From positions 114,411,080-114,475,079 of the forward strand of contig CM035806.1 in NCBI GenBank assembly GCA_020466095.1: DNA of 64,000 bases, written 5' to 3'. This DNA is from Chlorops oryzae (Eukaryota; Arthropoda; Insecta; Diptera; Chloropidae). Below the pieces are notes generated by a model. The model saw only the letters and a program-made list of their open reading frames with translations, ran no database searches and was not told the origin of the DNA. How positions within the stretch are numbered: position 1 is the first letter of the stretch; every line of letters begins with the position of its first letter. Below are positions 47,891-60,178 of this stretch, piece after piece. The position numbers and the translations under genes are program-made.

Positions 47891-48660
47891 TTTAATTTAT
47901 AAAAAACTAAGTCCTTTTTGCATGATTAAACGTTATTATTCAAAGAAAAACGCACGCAACCAAACAGAAGAACATTGCCCTTCAATACCTAAATTTGAAC
48001 ATTTAACTCAATTCAGACAACGGTTTTCATAAACTTAATATTCTGTCCTTACGTTGGAAAGAAAAAAAATTGTAATACTTCATTTTAAGAAATAAATAGA
48101 AATTTTAGAAAATTTTAATTTTTTTTTTATTTTTTTTTAAATTTTTTTTTTAAATTTATAATGCCTTTCCCTTTTTTCTTTTTAAATTTCTTTTTATTTC
48201 CGAGCATTTGTTTTTGTTTTTTTAAAATTTTCAACACCATTTTCATTTTGTTTAAAAATTAAAATTTTTTTTATTTTATTTAAACTTTTCCTTTTTTTTT
48301 TTTATTTAAAATATTTTAAATTTTCGTTTTTTTTCTTTAAAATTTTAAATTTTTTTTATTTTCATTTAAAAATTTTAAATTTTTTTTTTTTTTTGTTTTC
48401 AAAAATTTTCAACATTTTGTTTTATTTTTTTAAAATTTTTCTATTTTGTTTTAACAATTTAAATTTGATTTTTATCCTTTTGGCATGATTAGATTAGTTG
48501 CAACAACCTGTTTTTATTCTCATTGAAGGTCGGTCGATTGATCTAAATGTTTCGAATAAATTTTTAAAAATGAATTAATGAAACTTCCCTTATCTTAATC
48601 AGCCTGCCCTTTTGGTTTGAGGTTGAATAATAAATAACTTTTTGTCCTGGAAATTTAAAA
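47891..48660 (-). other. degraded gypsy LTR, minisatellite and integrase C terminus, unit 3
   Basis: Aligns by position to 52251-53230 but is about 20 percent shorter and very T/A-rich, with scattered deletions. No intact LTR end can be recognised. Confidence 0.6.
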
Positions 48661-50264
48661 TTTTTTTGGGACAATACCTTTTTTAGAACTTTTAATTTCT
48701 TCTTCATACAATGGTGGCTTGATCAAATCAAATCTGGTTCTAATGGATCTTCCTAGGAATAGCTTGGCTGGTGTTTCTTTAGTAGAACAATGAGTGGTAT
48801 TTCGGTAATCCATTAAAAATCTATTTAGGATGACCTCAAAACTCGCTCTATCTTGATTTTTTAAATTAGCATATAACGATTTCTTTATTGTTTTTACAAA
48901 ATTTTCCGCTTGGCCATTTGTTGAAGGATGTCCCGGTGACGTCAAAGTGTCCTTTACCTTATTCGAACGAATGAAAGTTTTAAATTCACTCGACACAAAT
49001 TGTCTCCCATTATCACTAACAATTGTTTTGACTATGCCAAAACGACAGAATGTTTCACGTAACTTCGATATTACAAATTTTGAAGTGATTTCTTTTGTTC
49101 TGAATACTTCGACCCATTTCGTGTGAGAGTCAATTATTATAAACAGAAAATAACCTGCAATAGGTCCAGCAAAGTCGATGTGTATACGACTCCATACAAT
49201 GTTTGTGGGAGTCCAAGGTATGAGAACACTTTTATTAGGACTTGACTGTAACTCTTGACAAGAAACACAATTTTTAATCAACATCTCTATATCTTGATCT
49301 AATTTTGGCCACCAAACATAAGATCTTGAAAGCGATTTGGTTTTAACAATTCCTAAGTGCGACTCATGTAGTTGTCTCAAGATTGTGCTACGAAGTTTCT
49401 TAGGTACTATTACCCTATATCCCCATAACAAGCATCCACGCTCAACTGAAAGTTCAAGTGTCTTACTACTGAATGGCATAAAGTCTTTTTCTTTGAGTCT
49501 TTGTAAAGAACCATTTTCTAACGACTCGCATACCTTTGATAAAACAGGATCACGTTTGGTTTCCCTAGCTATGTCATTGAAGTCTAATTCCAAAATATTT
49601 TGTTCTTTTATGAGATTGACAAAATTTTTATCTTCTTCAGAACGAGGTTTATGTCTTTGAGGCATGCGTGACAAACTGTCCGCATAATTTAATTTTCCTT
49701 TGACATGCTCTATTTTATAATTGAATCCAGAAAGAATGAAGGACCATCTCTGCATTCTAGCTGCAGCCATAACTGGTAATCCTTTATTTTCTCCAAATAC
49801 GCAAATTAAAGGTTTGTGATCCGTTTGAATTACGAAACTATATCCAAGTAAATACTGCCTTAATTTTGTTACTGAATATACAATAGCTAATGACTCTTTT
49901 TCTAGTGTACTATAATTTCTTTCGGCATTAGAAAGCGCTCTAGAAATAAAAGCTACTGGTCTAAGAGAATCATCTTGAAATTTATGAGATAAAATGCCTG
50001 CTATTGCAATATTAGAAGCGTCTGTTGTTACAATTATTGGCAGATTTGGATTAAAATGCACTAGAACTCGATCAGAAGCAATTTCTTTTTTTATTTCATC
50101 ATATGCATTTTCACATTTTTGAGACCACTCAAATTTGACTTCCTTCTTAGAAGTTCATACAGAGGACACATTTTATGTGCAAATTTGGGAATAAAACGTG
50201 AATAATAATTCACCATACCTACAAATGCACGTAATTCGGATATATTAGTTGGTTTTGGTGCTTT
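48661..50264 (-). pseudogene. gypsy pol, array unit 3: RNase H and integrase
   Basis: Open for 468 codons from HFNPNLPIIVTTDASNIAI to LYEEEIKSS; all RNase H and integrase motifs are present. A single missing base near 50140 separates it from the N-terminal KAPKPTNISELRAFVG part. Confidence 0.9.
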
Positions 50265-50601
50265 GAACGGAATCGACGAAACCAAATTGCGCATGATTGG
50301 CTGTTACAGTATCAGGTCCATAAACGCTATTCACATTTTCAGCCGCCTGGCTTGCGTTTTCTCCCTTATCGAAGAAAAACTGTAAAATGTAGCGAATTTT
50401 CTCTTTGCTGATGTCCATCTTTGACAAGCTCTCAAACAAAACTGAATCAATCAATCAAAAAGGTGTCAAAAAGCTTTTTTAGTAGGAACTGCCATCTTTC
50501 TAATGCCCCCTAGTGGAACACGATCGGACTTATACAACGCGAGATGCAGATAAATAACGCCATCTATTGGAAAAATAATGATTTCTTTTTACTACACCTA
50601 A
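50265..50601 (-). mobile_element. mariner 5' end fragment, array unit 4
   Basis: As unit 1, but one A is missing at the fusion (ACCAAATTGCG), so the short transposase frame ends HAQFGFVDSVQS. Confidence 0.92.
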
Positions 50602-52250
50602 TATTTATACTATTGCTAATGACTGTAAAGGTAGTCATATGTGTGTAGTTGGTGCCTTTAACCTGAATAATTTAAATTGGAAAAGTTCTTTAGATAGGTG
50701 TGGCCTTAATCCGTGTAACGTAAGCAATAATATTGAATTGTATTTAATTGATACATTCTCTTCCATAAATTTGGTTCAAATTAATAATTGCCTAAATGGT
50801 TTAAATAAGCTATTAGACTTAGTTTTCATCACTGATGACATAGACACGAGTATCTATGAATCTCCTTCTCCAATCTCACCAGCTACTGTGCATCATACCG
50901 CCCTTTCGATTGAACTCAAGTTCTATAATTTTTTGCCGGTTACTGTAAATAATGACGTGAATTTTATTTGTGATTATAAAAAATGCGATTTTGATATTCT
51001 CAATAGTAAAATTACTAGTATTGATTGGAACGCTATTTTGGTAGATTTATGTCCGAAAGATGCTTTCTTATGCTTTAAGCGCACATTAGTGGAACTCTGT
51101 AAAAAATTGGTTCCTCGGGTGTGTTAAAGATACTCCAGCACGCCATGGGCTACTCCGGGCTTAAAAAACTGAAAAATCTTTAAACTAAATTTTATAAGCG
51201 TTTTTTGTCTTCAGGTAATTTTGGCTTTTATCTTAAATATAAATTTTATGTGCGTGAGTTTAATTTTCTAAACAAATTTCTTTATAAAATGTATATTTTG
51301 AATTTCGAATCAAAACTTAAATTAAATCGAAAGAATTCTGGCGTTTTGTTAACTCTAAAAAGAAAAATTCCTACATTCCAAGGAATATGTTTTTTAAATC
51401 TGCCTACTCTAGCTGTGCAATTGAAACAGCCAATTTATTTGCTGATTTTTTTGCATCAAATTATGAACCCATTGGGAGTGAGGGATTTGAAGACTGCGAA
51501 CCTAACTCTGCCATTGATTTCGGCTGCATGAGTCTGTCCGATAACGACGTCGTCACTGGTATTTCGAACTTGTAGAATTCATCTAAAAATGACTTAGATG
51601 GTATCTCGGTTATCTTATTCAAGCGTTGCTCTAAAAGTATTGCCATGCCCTTAAGAATTATTTTCAATAAATCTTAGAGCGCTGGAAATTTTATTGATGA
51701 TTGGAAGACAGCGACTATTACGCCTTTTTTTAAATCTGGCAATAAAAGTAATATTGAAAATTATAGGCCAATTTCTAAAATATCAAATATTAGCAAACTT
51801 TTTGAATGCATAGTAAAAGATAGAATATCTTTTGCAGTAAAAAGTTTAATTTCTCCTTTCCAGCATGGCTTTGTGTCTGGAAGATCGACTGTGACGAATC
51901 TCGCTATTTTTACCGAGTACTGTCTATCGGCTTTTGCAGAAGGATACCAAGTGGATAGTATCTATACCGATTTTTCAAAGGCTTTGATAAGGTGTCACAT
52001 AAAATCTTAGTTTTGAAGCTTGCTGCAATGGGATTTCACTCAACTTTCTTAAGCTGGATTGAATCCTATCTTTGTAATAGAGTTTCATTTGTCCGTGTAG
52101 ATAATATGTTGTCAAATCAGATCATCGCAACGTCAGGGGTACCGCAAGGTAGTATTTTGGGCCCTCTGTTATTCGTATTGTTTATTAATGACATCTCTAA
52201 TTCTATAAAAATATCTCAATGCCTCCTTTTTGCTGATGACTTAAACTTTT
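50602..52250 (+). pseudogene. non-LTR element A, endonuclease end and RT, array unit 4
   Basis: Same content as 33835-35485, including FNLNNLNWKS, SPFQHGFVSGRSTV, SGVPQGSILGPLLF and LLFADD. One base lost in AKAFDK and one in ADDL break the frame further. Ends with CTTTT before the LTR. Confidence 0.87.
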
Positions 52251-52425
52251 TGTTATGTATTCGGAGAATTGAAAAGCACGCGATTCGTCTTAACTCAGTA
52301 ACTAGAATGAATCTTTATTGCTCGCTGCACTTATACACTAATATATTGATGTTTATTCTATGCTTATTACTCATTACTTCAGTACTCATTATCGGTCGTC
52401 TTCATAATACTTCATATACTTAACA
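52251..52425 (-). repeat. gypsy 3' LTR
   Basis: TGTTATGTATTCGGAGAATT to CATATACTTAACA; near-identical to 57531-57705. Confidence 0.95.
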
Positions 52426-54817
52426 TGCTCCTCCTGAGCTGATTGGATAATGTAAAAAAAATTGTAATATTTCTTCATGTTTAAGATAATAACATATGTA
52501 TGTAATTATTATGAATATATATTATTAGTTTTTTTTTATTTTTTTTTTTAATATATTTTTTTTAATTTATAACTGCCTTTCTTCTTTTCTTGGTCTTAAA
52601 TTTCTTCTTATATTTACATTTTCAGTAGCTATATTGTGATTTTCGTTTTCATTTAATACATTTTCAACATTTCCATTTTCATTTTCGTTTAAAATATTAT
52701 CAATATTTTCGTTTTCATTTTCATTTAATACATTTTCAACATTTTCGTTTTCATTTTCATTTAAAATATTTTCAACATTTTCGTTTTCGTTTTCATTTAA
52801 TACATTTTCAACATTTTCGTTTTCATTTTTTTAAAATATTTTCAATATTTTCGTTTTCGTTTTCATTTAATACATTTTCAACATTTTCGTTTTCATTTTC
52901 ATTTAAAATATTTTCAATATTTTCGTTTTCATTTACTAATTTAGAGATTGATGATGAGGTTTTATCTCTTGTGTTGACACTAGACTTACCCTGCATCTCA
53001 GTTGCAACAACACTGTTTTTATCTAACTCATTGAAGGTCGGTCTGATCTGATCTAAATGTCTTCGAATAATTCTATTGTTTGATAAAATGCAATTATATG
53101 AAAGCGTTCCAACTTGATCTTGAATCTTAGCCTGACACCATTTTGGTTTGTTAGGATTCGAATAATCCCGAACATAGACTTTTTGTCCTGAGCTAAATTT
53201 ACAAATTCTTTTTCGTTTGTGATTTTCAATACTCTTTTCTTGAGAACTTTTAATTTCTTCTTCATACAATGGTGGCTTGATCAAATCAAATCTGGTTCTA
53301 ATGGATCTTCCTAGGAATAGCTTGGCTGGTGTTTCTTTAGTAGAACAATGAGTGGTATTTCGGTAATCCATTAAAAATCTATTTAGGATGACCTCAAAAC
53401 TCGCTCTATCTTGATTTTTTAAATTAGCATATAACGATTTCTTTATTGTTTTTACAAAATTTTCCGCTTGGCCATTTGTTGAAGGATGTCCCGGTGACGT
53501 CAAAGTGTCCTTTACCTTATTCGAACGAATGAAAGTTTTAAATTCACTCGACACAAATTGTCTCCCATTATCACTAACAATTGTTTTGACTATGCCAAAA
53601 CGACAGAATGTTTCACGTAACTTCGATATTACAAATTTTGAAGTGATTTCTTTTGTTCTGAATACTTCGACCCATTTCGTGTGAGAGTCAATTATTATAA
53701 ACAGAAAATAACCTGCAATAGGTCCAGCAAAGTCGTGTGTATACGACTCCATACAATGTTTGTGGGAGTCCAAGGTATAGAACACTTTTATTAGGACTTG
53801 ACTGTAACTCTTGACAAGAAACACAATTTTTAATCAACATCTCTATATCTTGATCTAATTTTGGCCACCAAACATAAGATCTTGAAAGCGATTTGGTTTT
53901 AACAATTCCTAAGTGCGACTCATGTAGTTGTCTCAAGATTGTGCTACGAAGTTTCTTAGGTACTATTACCCTATATCCCCATAACAAGCATCCACGCTCA
54001 ACTGAAAGTTCAAGTGTCTTACTACTGAATGGCATAAAGTCTTTTTCTTTGAGTTTTGTAAAGAACCATTTTCTAACGACTCGCATACCTTTGATAAAAC
54101 AGGATCACGTTTGGTTTCCCTAGCTATGTCATTGAAGTCTAATTCCAAAATATTTTGTTCTTTTATGAGATTGACAAAATTTTTATCTTCTTCAGAACGA
54201 GGTTTATGTCTTTGAGGCATGCGTGACAAACTGTCCGCATAATTTAATTTTCCTTTGACATGCTCTATTTTATAATTGAATCCAGAAAGAATGAAGGACC
54301 ATCTCTGCATTCTAGCTGCACCATAACTGGTAATCCTTTATTCTCTCCAAATATGCAAATTAAAGGTTTGTGATCCGTTTGAATTACGAAACTATATCCA
54401 AGTAAATACTGCCTTAATTTTGTACTGAATATACAATAGCTAACGACTCTTTTTCTAGTGTACTATAATTTCTTTCGGCATTAGAAAGCGGTCTAGAAAT
54501 AAAAGCTACTGGTCTAAGAGAATATCTTGAAATTTGTGAGATAAAATGCCTGCTATTGCAATATTAGAAGCGTCTGTTGTTACAATTATTGGCAGATTTG
54601 GATTAAAATGCACTAGAACTCGATCAGAAGCAATTTCTTTTTTTATTTCATCATATGCATTTTCACATTTTTGAGACCACTCAAATTTGACTTCCTTCCT
54701 TAGAAGTTCATACAGAGGACACATTTTATGTGCAAATTTGGGAATAAAACGTGAATAATAATTCACCATACCTACAAATGCACGTAATTCGGATATATTA
54801 GTTGGTTTTGGTGCTTT
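52426..54817 (-). pseudogene. gypsy pol, array unit 4: integrase, RNase H and Asn/Glu tail
   Basis: Integrase is open from FAGPIAGYF to a C-terminal tail of NENENVENVL-type repeats (minisatellite 52640-52936), ending ENILKK. Upstream the frame is broken several times by single-base losses relative to units 2 and 3: at GATGTGTATACG, GTATGAGAAC, GAGTCTTTG, GCTGCATCC and GAATCATC equivalents. The losses cluster in 53730-54530, which looks like consensus error rather than decay. Confidence 0.88.
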
Positions 54818-55086
54818 GAACGGAATCGACGAAACCAAATTGGCCTATTGGTGACTATAGGTCCAAAACCTTTCAATTTTAGCCGCCGGCTTCGTTTTTC
54901 CCTTACAAAAAAATGTAAAATGTGGAACTCCTGATGTCCTTTTGCGCTTAAACAAAACTGAAAATCAACAAAAAAGTTCAAAAAGTTTTTTATAGGCTGC
55001 CCTTTTTAACCCCCATGGAAACGTCATTTAAACCAGTGCGTAAAAACCCATCATTGGAAAAATAATGTTTCTTTTTACTAACCTAA
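54818..55086 (-). mobile_element. mariner 5' end fragment, array unit 5, indel-rich
   Basis: Same junction as the other units. From 54838 onward it is about 20 percent shorter through many small deletions (269 instead of about 340 bp). Only words such as TGTAAAATGTGG and TTTCTTTTTACTA remain. Confidence 0.8.
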
Positions 55087-56335
55087 TATTTAACATTCTA
55101 ATACGAAAGGTAGTCAATGTTTATTGGTCCTTTAACCAATAATTTAAATTGGAAAAGTTCAATGGGTCCTTAACCTTAACGTAAGCAATAATATTAATTG
55201 ATTTAATTGTCATTTTTCCAAAATTTGGTTCAAAAAAATTGCCTAAATGGTTTAAATAACTATTAGACAGTTTTCTCAGTGAAAAACATTTTGAATTTTC
55301 TCCAATTACCGCATTGATAACCGTTTCGTTGAACTAATTCTAAATTTTTTGCCGGTTATGTTAATACGTTTTTATTTTTTAAAAAAATGGATTTTGATAT
55401 TCTCAATTAAAATTCTAGTATTATTGGAACCATTTTTAGATTAATTCCAAAGTGCTTTTTTGCTTAAAGCGCACTTAGTGGAACTCTGTAAAAAATTGGT
55501 TCCTGGGTGTTTAAAGATTCCCAACCCATGGGTACCCGGGTTAAAAACAAAAAATTTTAAACTAAATTTTTAAGCGTTTTTTGTTTCATAATTTTCTTTT
55601 ATTTAAATTAAATTTTATGGCATTTTAATTTTTAAACAAATTTCTTTTAAAATGATTTTTGAATTTCGAATCAAAACTTTTAAATGAAAGTTTCTTTTTT
55701 CCTGAAAATTCCTTTCCGGTTGTTTTTTTTGCCATCTGCTGTGTTGCGCCAATTTTTTTCTTTTTTTTGCATCAAATTTCCCTTGGGAGTGAGGGATTTG
55801 AAATGGAACCTCTTCCATTTTTCGGTGCATAGCTTCCGTAAGCTCTCATGGTTTTCAACTTAAAATTTCTAAAAATGACTTAGATGGATTGGTTATCTTA
55901 TCAAGCGTTGCTCTAAAAGTTTCCTGCCCAAGAATTATTTTCTTCTTAGAGTGTGGAAATTTTATTGATATTGGAAGAAGCACTATTACGCCTTTTTTTA
56001 AACTGGTAAAAGAAATTGAAAATTATGGCCAATTTCTAAAATATCAAATTTAGCAAACTTTTTGTCTTGTAAAATTTTTGCAGAAAAATTTAATTTTCCT
56101 TTCCACATGGCTTTTGTTGGGTGGTGCGAATCTGCTATTTTTACCGAGTACTGTCTATGGTTTTGAGGGTCCAAGGGATGATCTAACCGATTTTTCAAAG
56201 GGTTTGATAATTAATAAAATTTATTTTGAAGCTTCTAATGGGATTTCACTCAACTTTCTTGCGGTTGTTTTTTGTAATAAGTTTCATTTGTCCTTAATAA
56301 TTTTTCAAATCAGATCTCGCAAGTAGGGGTACCGC
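55087..56335 (+). pseudogene. non-LTR element A, array unit 5, indel-rich and truncated
   Basis: Recognisable in order: ATTTAAATTGGAAAAGTTC, TTTTGCCGGTTATG, GATATTCTCAAT, TTACCGAGTACTGTCTATGG, and finally GTAGGGGTACCG, the GVPQG motif. There it breaks off into gypsy gag. The error pattern is as in 46980-48660. Confidence 0.78.
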
Positions 56336-57242
56336 GGCACAGAAAAATTGTTTATATTAACATCAGAACCATCTGAGCTGTCTGATTCTGATACATAATT
56401 CACCTTTTTATGTTTACAAATTGAAGCTAAATGGCCACTTTTTGCCACATTGATGACAGTTGCTGCCTTTGTACTTGCATTGTTCCGATCGATGATTGCG
56501 CCATCCGCAATGCTTGCATGATGCTTTCTTTTCATTGTCCGTTGATTGCTTGTTGCCGTTGTTGTTGTTGTTGTTGTTGTCATTCTTGCTGTTGTTGTTT
56601 CGCGAATTTTTGCCCTTTCTTTGCATCGATTTTCCGCTTTTGGACTGTTGATTGCCACCTTTGACAAAATTGACTTCTTTCTCATTTTTCGATGAAATTT
56701 TTGTTTCCATAATTAAAGCCTTGCGTAAAGCATCCTTCAATGTGAGTTTTTCATCCTCTTCACAAATTTTCTCAAATATCCGATCAGGTAAGCCCATAAC
56801 GAATTGATTTAATACGAATGATTCCAGCTGTTGACCGAATTGACAATTCAGAGACAGTTTTTTTACTCTTGCGAACCAATCCGAGATATTCTCCTCTTCT
56901 TTTTTTGTAGAGTTGTGAAAAACTTTCCTCTCACGAAATATGATCACTGGAGGAGTGTATTGGTCACTTAAAATATGACACAGCTCTTTATAGCTTTTTC
57001 CCACTGGTGAGGCAGGACTGCAAATGCTATGCAATACCGCATAAGGTGATGCGCCGACAGATTTTAGCAATATAGCTTTTTTTTTTGTTTTCCTCTGTAC
57101 ACCCAATTTCGCAGAAGTGTATTTCCAATTTTTCCTTCCATAAATTCCATGGCTCTTTGTGTGGTGCGAATTCTGCTATTCCATTGGACTGGAAAATAGT
57201 GACTGTACTATTTTGAGTATTTGAAGGCGCGTCTAACGGCAT
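56336..57242 (-). pseudogene. gypsy gag with zinc knuckles, two frameshifts
   Basis: Starts MPLDAPSNTQNSTVTIFQSN; the frame shifts in an A-run near 57075 and continues LLKSVGASPYAVLHSICSP, SWFARVKKLSLNCQFG and LNQFVMGLPDRIFEKI, a typical Ty3/gypsy capsid. A basic, Asn-rich stretch follows, then CKHCGWRNHRSEQC and CHQCGKSGHLASIC; a one-base change near 56435 splits the second knuckle between frames. It ends in an acidic DSSDGSDV segment at the chimeric break. Forms the particle shell and packages RNA. Confidence 0.88.
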
Positions 57243-57530
57243 GATCTAAAACGTTTATTGTTTTTTTTTTTTTTTTACTTAAATTCGGTTTTTGATCGAT
57301 TTATATATATATATATATGTATATATTATTCGCACTCTTGAGCGTTTCAATTTAAATTGGGTTGTGTATTTACACAGTTCACGAAACTTTGTCTTGCAGT
57401 TTTGTTTTTTTGTTTTTGTTTAGTAAATTGTATTACAATTTATTATTGCTTTTCTTTTACATAAGTTTTTCCTATAAATCTTTTAGTTTTATTTTAGGTT
57501 ATGTTTTTTTTTTTCCCCCGTCGCCACTTA
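57243..57530 (-). other. gypsy leader with primer-binding site
   Basis: Between gag start and 5' LTR. On the minus strand the sequence right after the LTR reads TAAGTGGCGACGGGGG; TGGCGAC is a common start of LTR-element primer-binding sites. The rest is low-complexity T/A. Confidence 0.6.
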
Positions 57531-57705
57531 TGTTATGTATTCGGAGAATTGAAAAGCACGCGATTCATCTTAACTCAGTAACTAGAATGAATCTTTATCG
57601 CTCGCTGCACTTATACGCTAATATATTGATGTTTATTCCATGCTTATTACTCATTACTTCAGTACTCATTATCGGACGTCTTCATAATACTTTATATACT
57701 TAACA
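57531..57705 (-). repeat. gypsy 5' LTR
   Basis: 175 bp, TGTTA...TAACA; followed on the plus strand by the CTTTT target duplication and the continuing non-LTR RT. Confidence 0.95.
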
Positions 57706-57710
57706 CTTTT

Positions 57711-58512
57711 CTTGAAAATCAAAAATATGTCTGATTCTGATACGCTTCAGGTTGAATCTCAGCTTTTATATCGATGGTGTGCTAACAACCGGCTCTTTCT
57801 TAATTTAGAAAAGTGCTCATTTGTTACTTTCTCTAAATGTGGTAACTCTCTTCCCACCTCTTATTGTCTTGGTTCACACTCTCTTAGAAGTATGGATATG
57901 GTGAAAGATCTGGGAGTGGTGTTTGACTCAAAGTTTGGGTTTACACAGCATCTGAATTATATTATTCCGCAGGCCTATCGAATGGTAGCTTTTATAAAAC
58001 GTAATGGTTCGTGTTTTACTGATCCCTATACACTAAAGTCTCTATATATATCGCTGGTTAGATCTAAGCTTGAGTATGCATCCTTTATTGGGAGTCCGTA
58101 CTATGAAATTCATATTTCCTGCGTTGAGAGAGTGCAAAAATCGTTTACACGTTTCGCGTTGCGTGGATTGTTTTCTGGTGAAACGTTTCCACCATATTTA
58201 ACTCGTTGTGCCCTTATTGGTATCAAAAAGTTAGAATCACGCCGTACCTTGCAATCTATTATTTTTATTTCGGATAATATAAGTGCTAGGGTAGATTGTC
58301 CGGATCTACTTCATCTTATAACATTTAATGTTCCAAACCGAATTTTAAGGCGTATGGATATGTTTTATATGAAGCTGGTGAGAACTAATTATGAAAGGTT
58401 TGCCCCTTTCTATAGAGCTTTATCTTGCCTAAACGCTATTGCTGGCAACGCTGAAATTGACTTTTATCTATCTAGAGAGCGACTAAAATCAATTTTAGTA
58501 TTTTTCACATAA
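57711..58512 (+). pseudogene. non-LTR element A, RT C-terminal domain
   Basis: Open to its natural stop. Contains QLLYRWCANNRLFLNLEKC, KDLGVVFDSKFGFTQHL (the LGV motif), LYISLVRSKLEYASFI and VERVQKSFTRFALRG, the usual post-palm and thumb blocks. The 3' UTR is short and ends in (AAT)n at 58600-58625. No damage here except the split by gypsy. Confidence 0.9.
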
Positions 58513-58625
58513 TTGTAAAATACATTCTAATCATTATTATACACATTACCTTAAGTTAGTTGTTAAGCTATGGTCTGTAAGATCACTGTTTCATAGACTG
58601 AATAAATAATAATAATAATAATAAA

Positions 58626-60178
58626 TTCCTTAAATTGACGCTGATCTCATCGTTGATTGTACACCATCTTATTCCAAGTATCCCTTGAGACACTGGTCGC
58701 TCCAGCTCTTCACATCGAAAGTGCTTCCTTACCTCTGAATCATTAGAGTTCCATTTTCGTAAATTAAAATTCGCCTTAGCCATTATTTCTCTTGACATCT
58801 TCATTGTTGCTATAGCCTCAGGAACCGTTTGTTCGCTGATCATCATATCTTCGACGTAAAACGATTTTTTTAGTTTGTTGCAAATCTCCCCATATTGTGC
58901 CTCGCAGTTAGACAAATGTTTTTGAATCGTCGCTGACAAAAGAAATGGGCTGCTCGCGACTCCAAATGTCACTCTCGTCATCCGATATTCCACAATCGCA
59001 GGCACTTCATCTGATCCTTCCGGCATACCTTCATACCACAGAAATCTATGCACATCTCGATCGCATTCTGCTAAAGTAATTTGCAGAAAAGCCTTCTCTA
59101 TGTCCGCTGTTATGGCGATTTTGTTTGATCGAAATCTCAGCAGCAATGATAGCAAATCTGAGACCATGTTTTCACCAACGCTTAAATGGTCATTTAACGA
59201 CGTGAAGCCAGACGGACTGCTGGATGCATCAAACACGATACGCATCTTTGTTGTTGTCTTTTCATCCCTGTAGACTGGTCTGTGCGGCATGTAATAAATT
59301 CGATTGTTGATTGTTGACGGAGGCACTTTTTCCGCGATACCGTCCTTTATTAAATCGCGTATACCAGCGTCGTATTCAAACATTTTTTCGTTATTTTTAT
59401 TAAATATTATTGTTAAATTACGCAGCCGACCTAGAGCTGTTTGTTTATTATCGTTCAGATTGATTTCGCTTTTGCGCCATGGTAAGGACACTTCATATCG
59501 ATTATTTTTTAGAGTTATTTTACCGATTGTATTTTGAATAATTTCCTCTTCGCTATTCACTTCACAGCTTGTTATGCCAACTGACTCTAGGCTCCAAAAC
59601 TTGGTCACATCAAAATTTTCCAACGCTTTTCTAATGTGGAACACATACTGTGGAGCATCGATATTACCGTTGGCACCTTGTAAGGTCCATCCGAAAAATG
59701 TATTAACCGCGTATAAGCTTTTAGTAATTAATTCACACCCTGGTTTAAAGAATTGCCAATAATAATCTTGCCCGATCAATAAATTAATACCTTCAATAAT
59801 TTTTATATTACAGTTTACACTATCCGCCAGCTGATTGCGAATTTGACAAATTCTAAGGCCATTAAAGGTCGGAATTGGCAAAACATCATGACAAATTTTT
59901 GACACTACTGTTGCAATTAAAGTGATCATTTTACTGTCGTATTGATTTTTAATTGCTATTTTAACTCGTTTGAAGGTTTCAGCCTTTACACCATTTTTGT
60001 TCTCTCCGAACGGAATTATTTTAATTTTTGCCGCTCCACAGCATTTCAATTGTAACTCTCTCACTAAATACTCGCTCACATAAGTTCGCTGGCTGCCGTT
60101 ATCCATTATAATTCTAGACAACACATTCTTGTTTTTGTTGCCGGGATCGCTTATAATACCTCTCGCTGTTTGCAAAAA
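58626..60178 (-). pseudogene. BEL pol, 5' part: protease and RT
   Basis: Follows gag after a one-base frame change in a T-run near 60176; in the pol frame LQTARGII is the usual start of the BEL protease region. MDNGSQRTYVSEYL replaces the usual D-S/T-G with DNG. The RT motifs are YYMPHRPVYRDEK, MRIVFDASSSPSGFTSLND, ITADIEKAFLQITL and TFGVASSPFLLSATI. The active site is FYVEDMM rather than YVDD. The frame is open to DEISVNLRN, where non-LTR element A inserted. DNG and YVED are both unusual and may be inactivating. Confidence 0.9.

Larger units (their letters stand above)
52251..57705 (-). mobile_element. gypsy-type LTR retrotransposon frame (LTR to LTR)
   Basis: LTRs of 175 bp at 52251-52425 and 57531-57705, flanked by CTTTT (52246-52250 and 57706-57710). 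Joining the flanks restores ADDLKLFLKIKN of the non-LTR RT, so this pair marks the original insertion. Inside, gag and integrase/RNase H are present, but protease and RT have been replaced by an array unit end (54818-56335). Confidence 0.9.

Noticed and set aside
46980..48660. Repeat-induced mutation or natural decay of unit 3
   Set aside because: Changes are short deletions, not transitions, with sharp borders; sequencing or assembly error is simpler.
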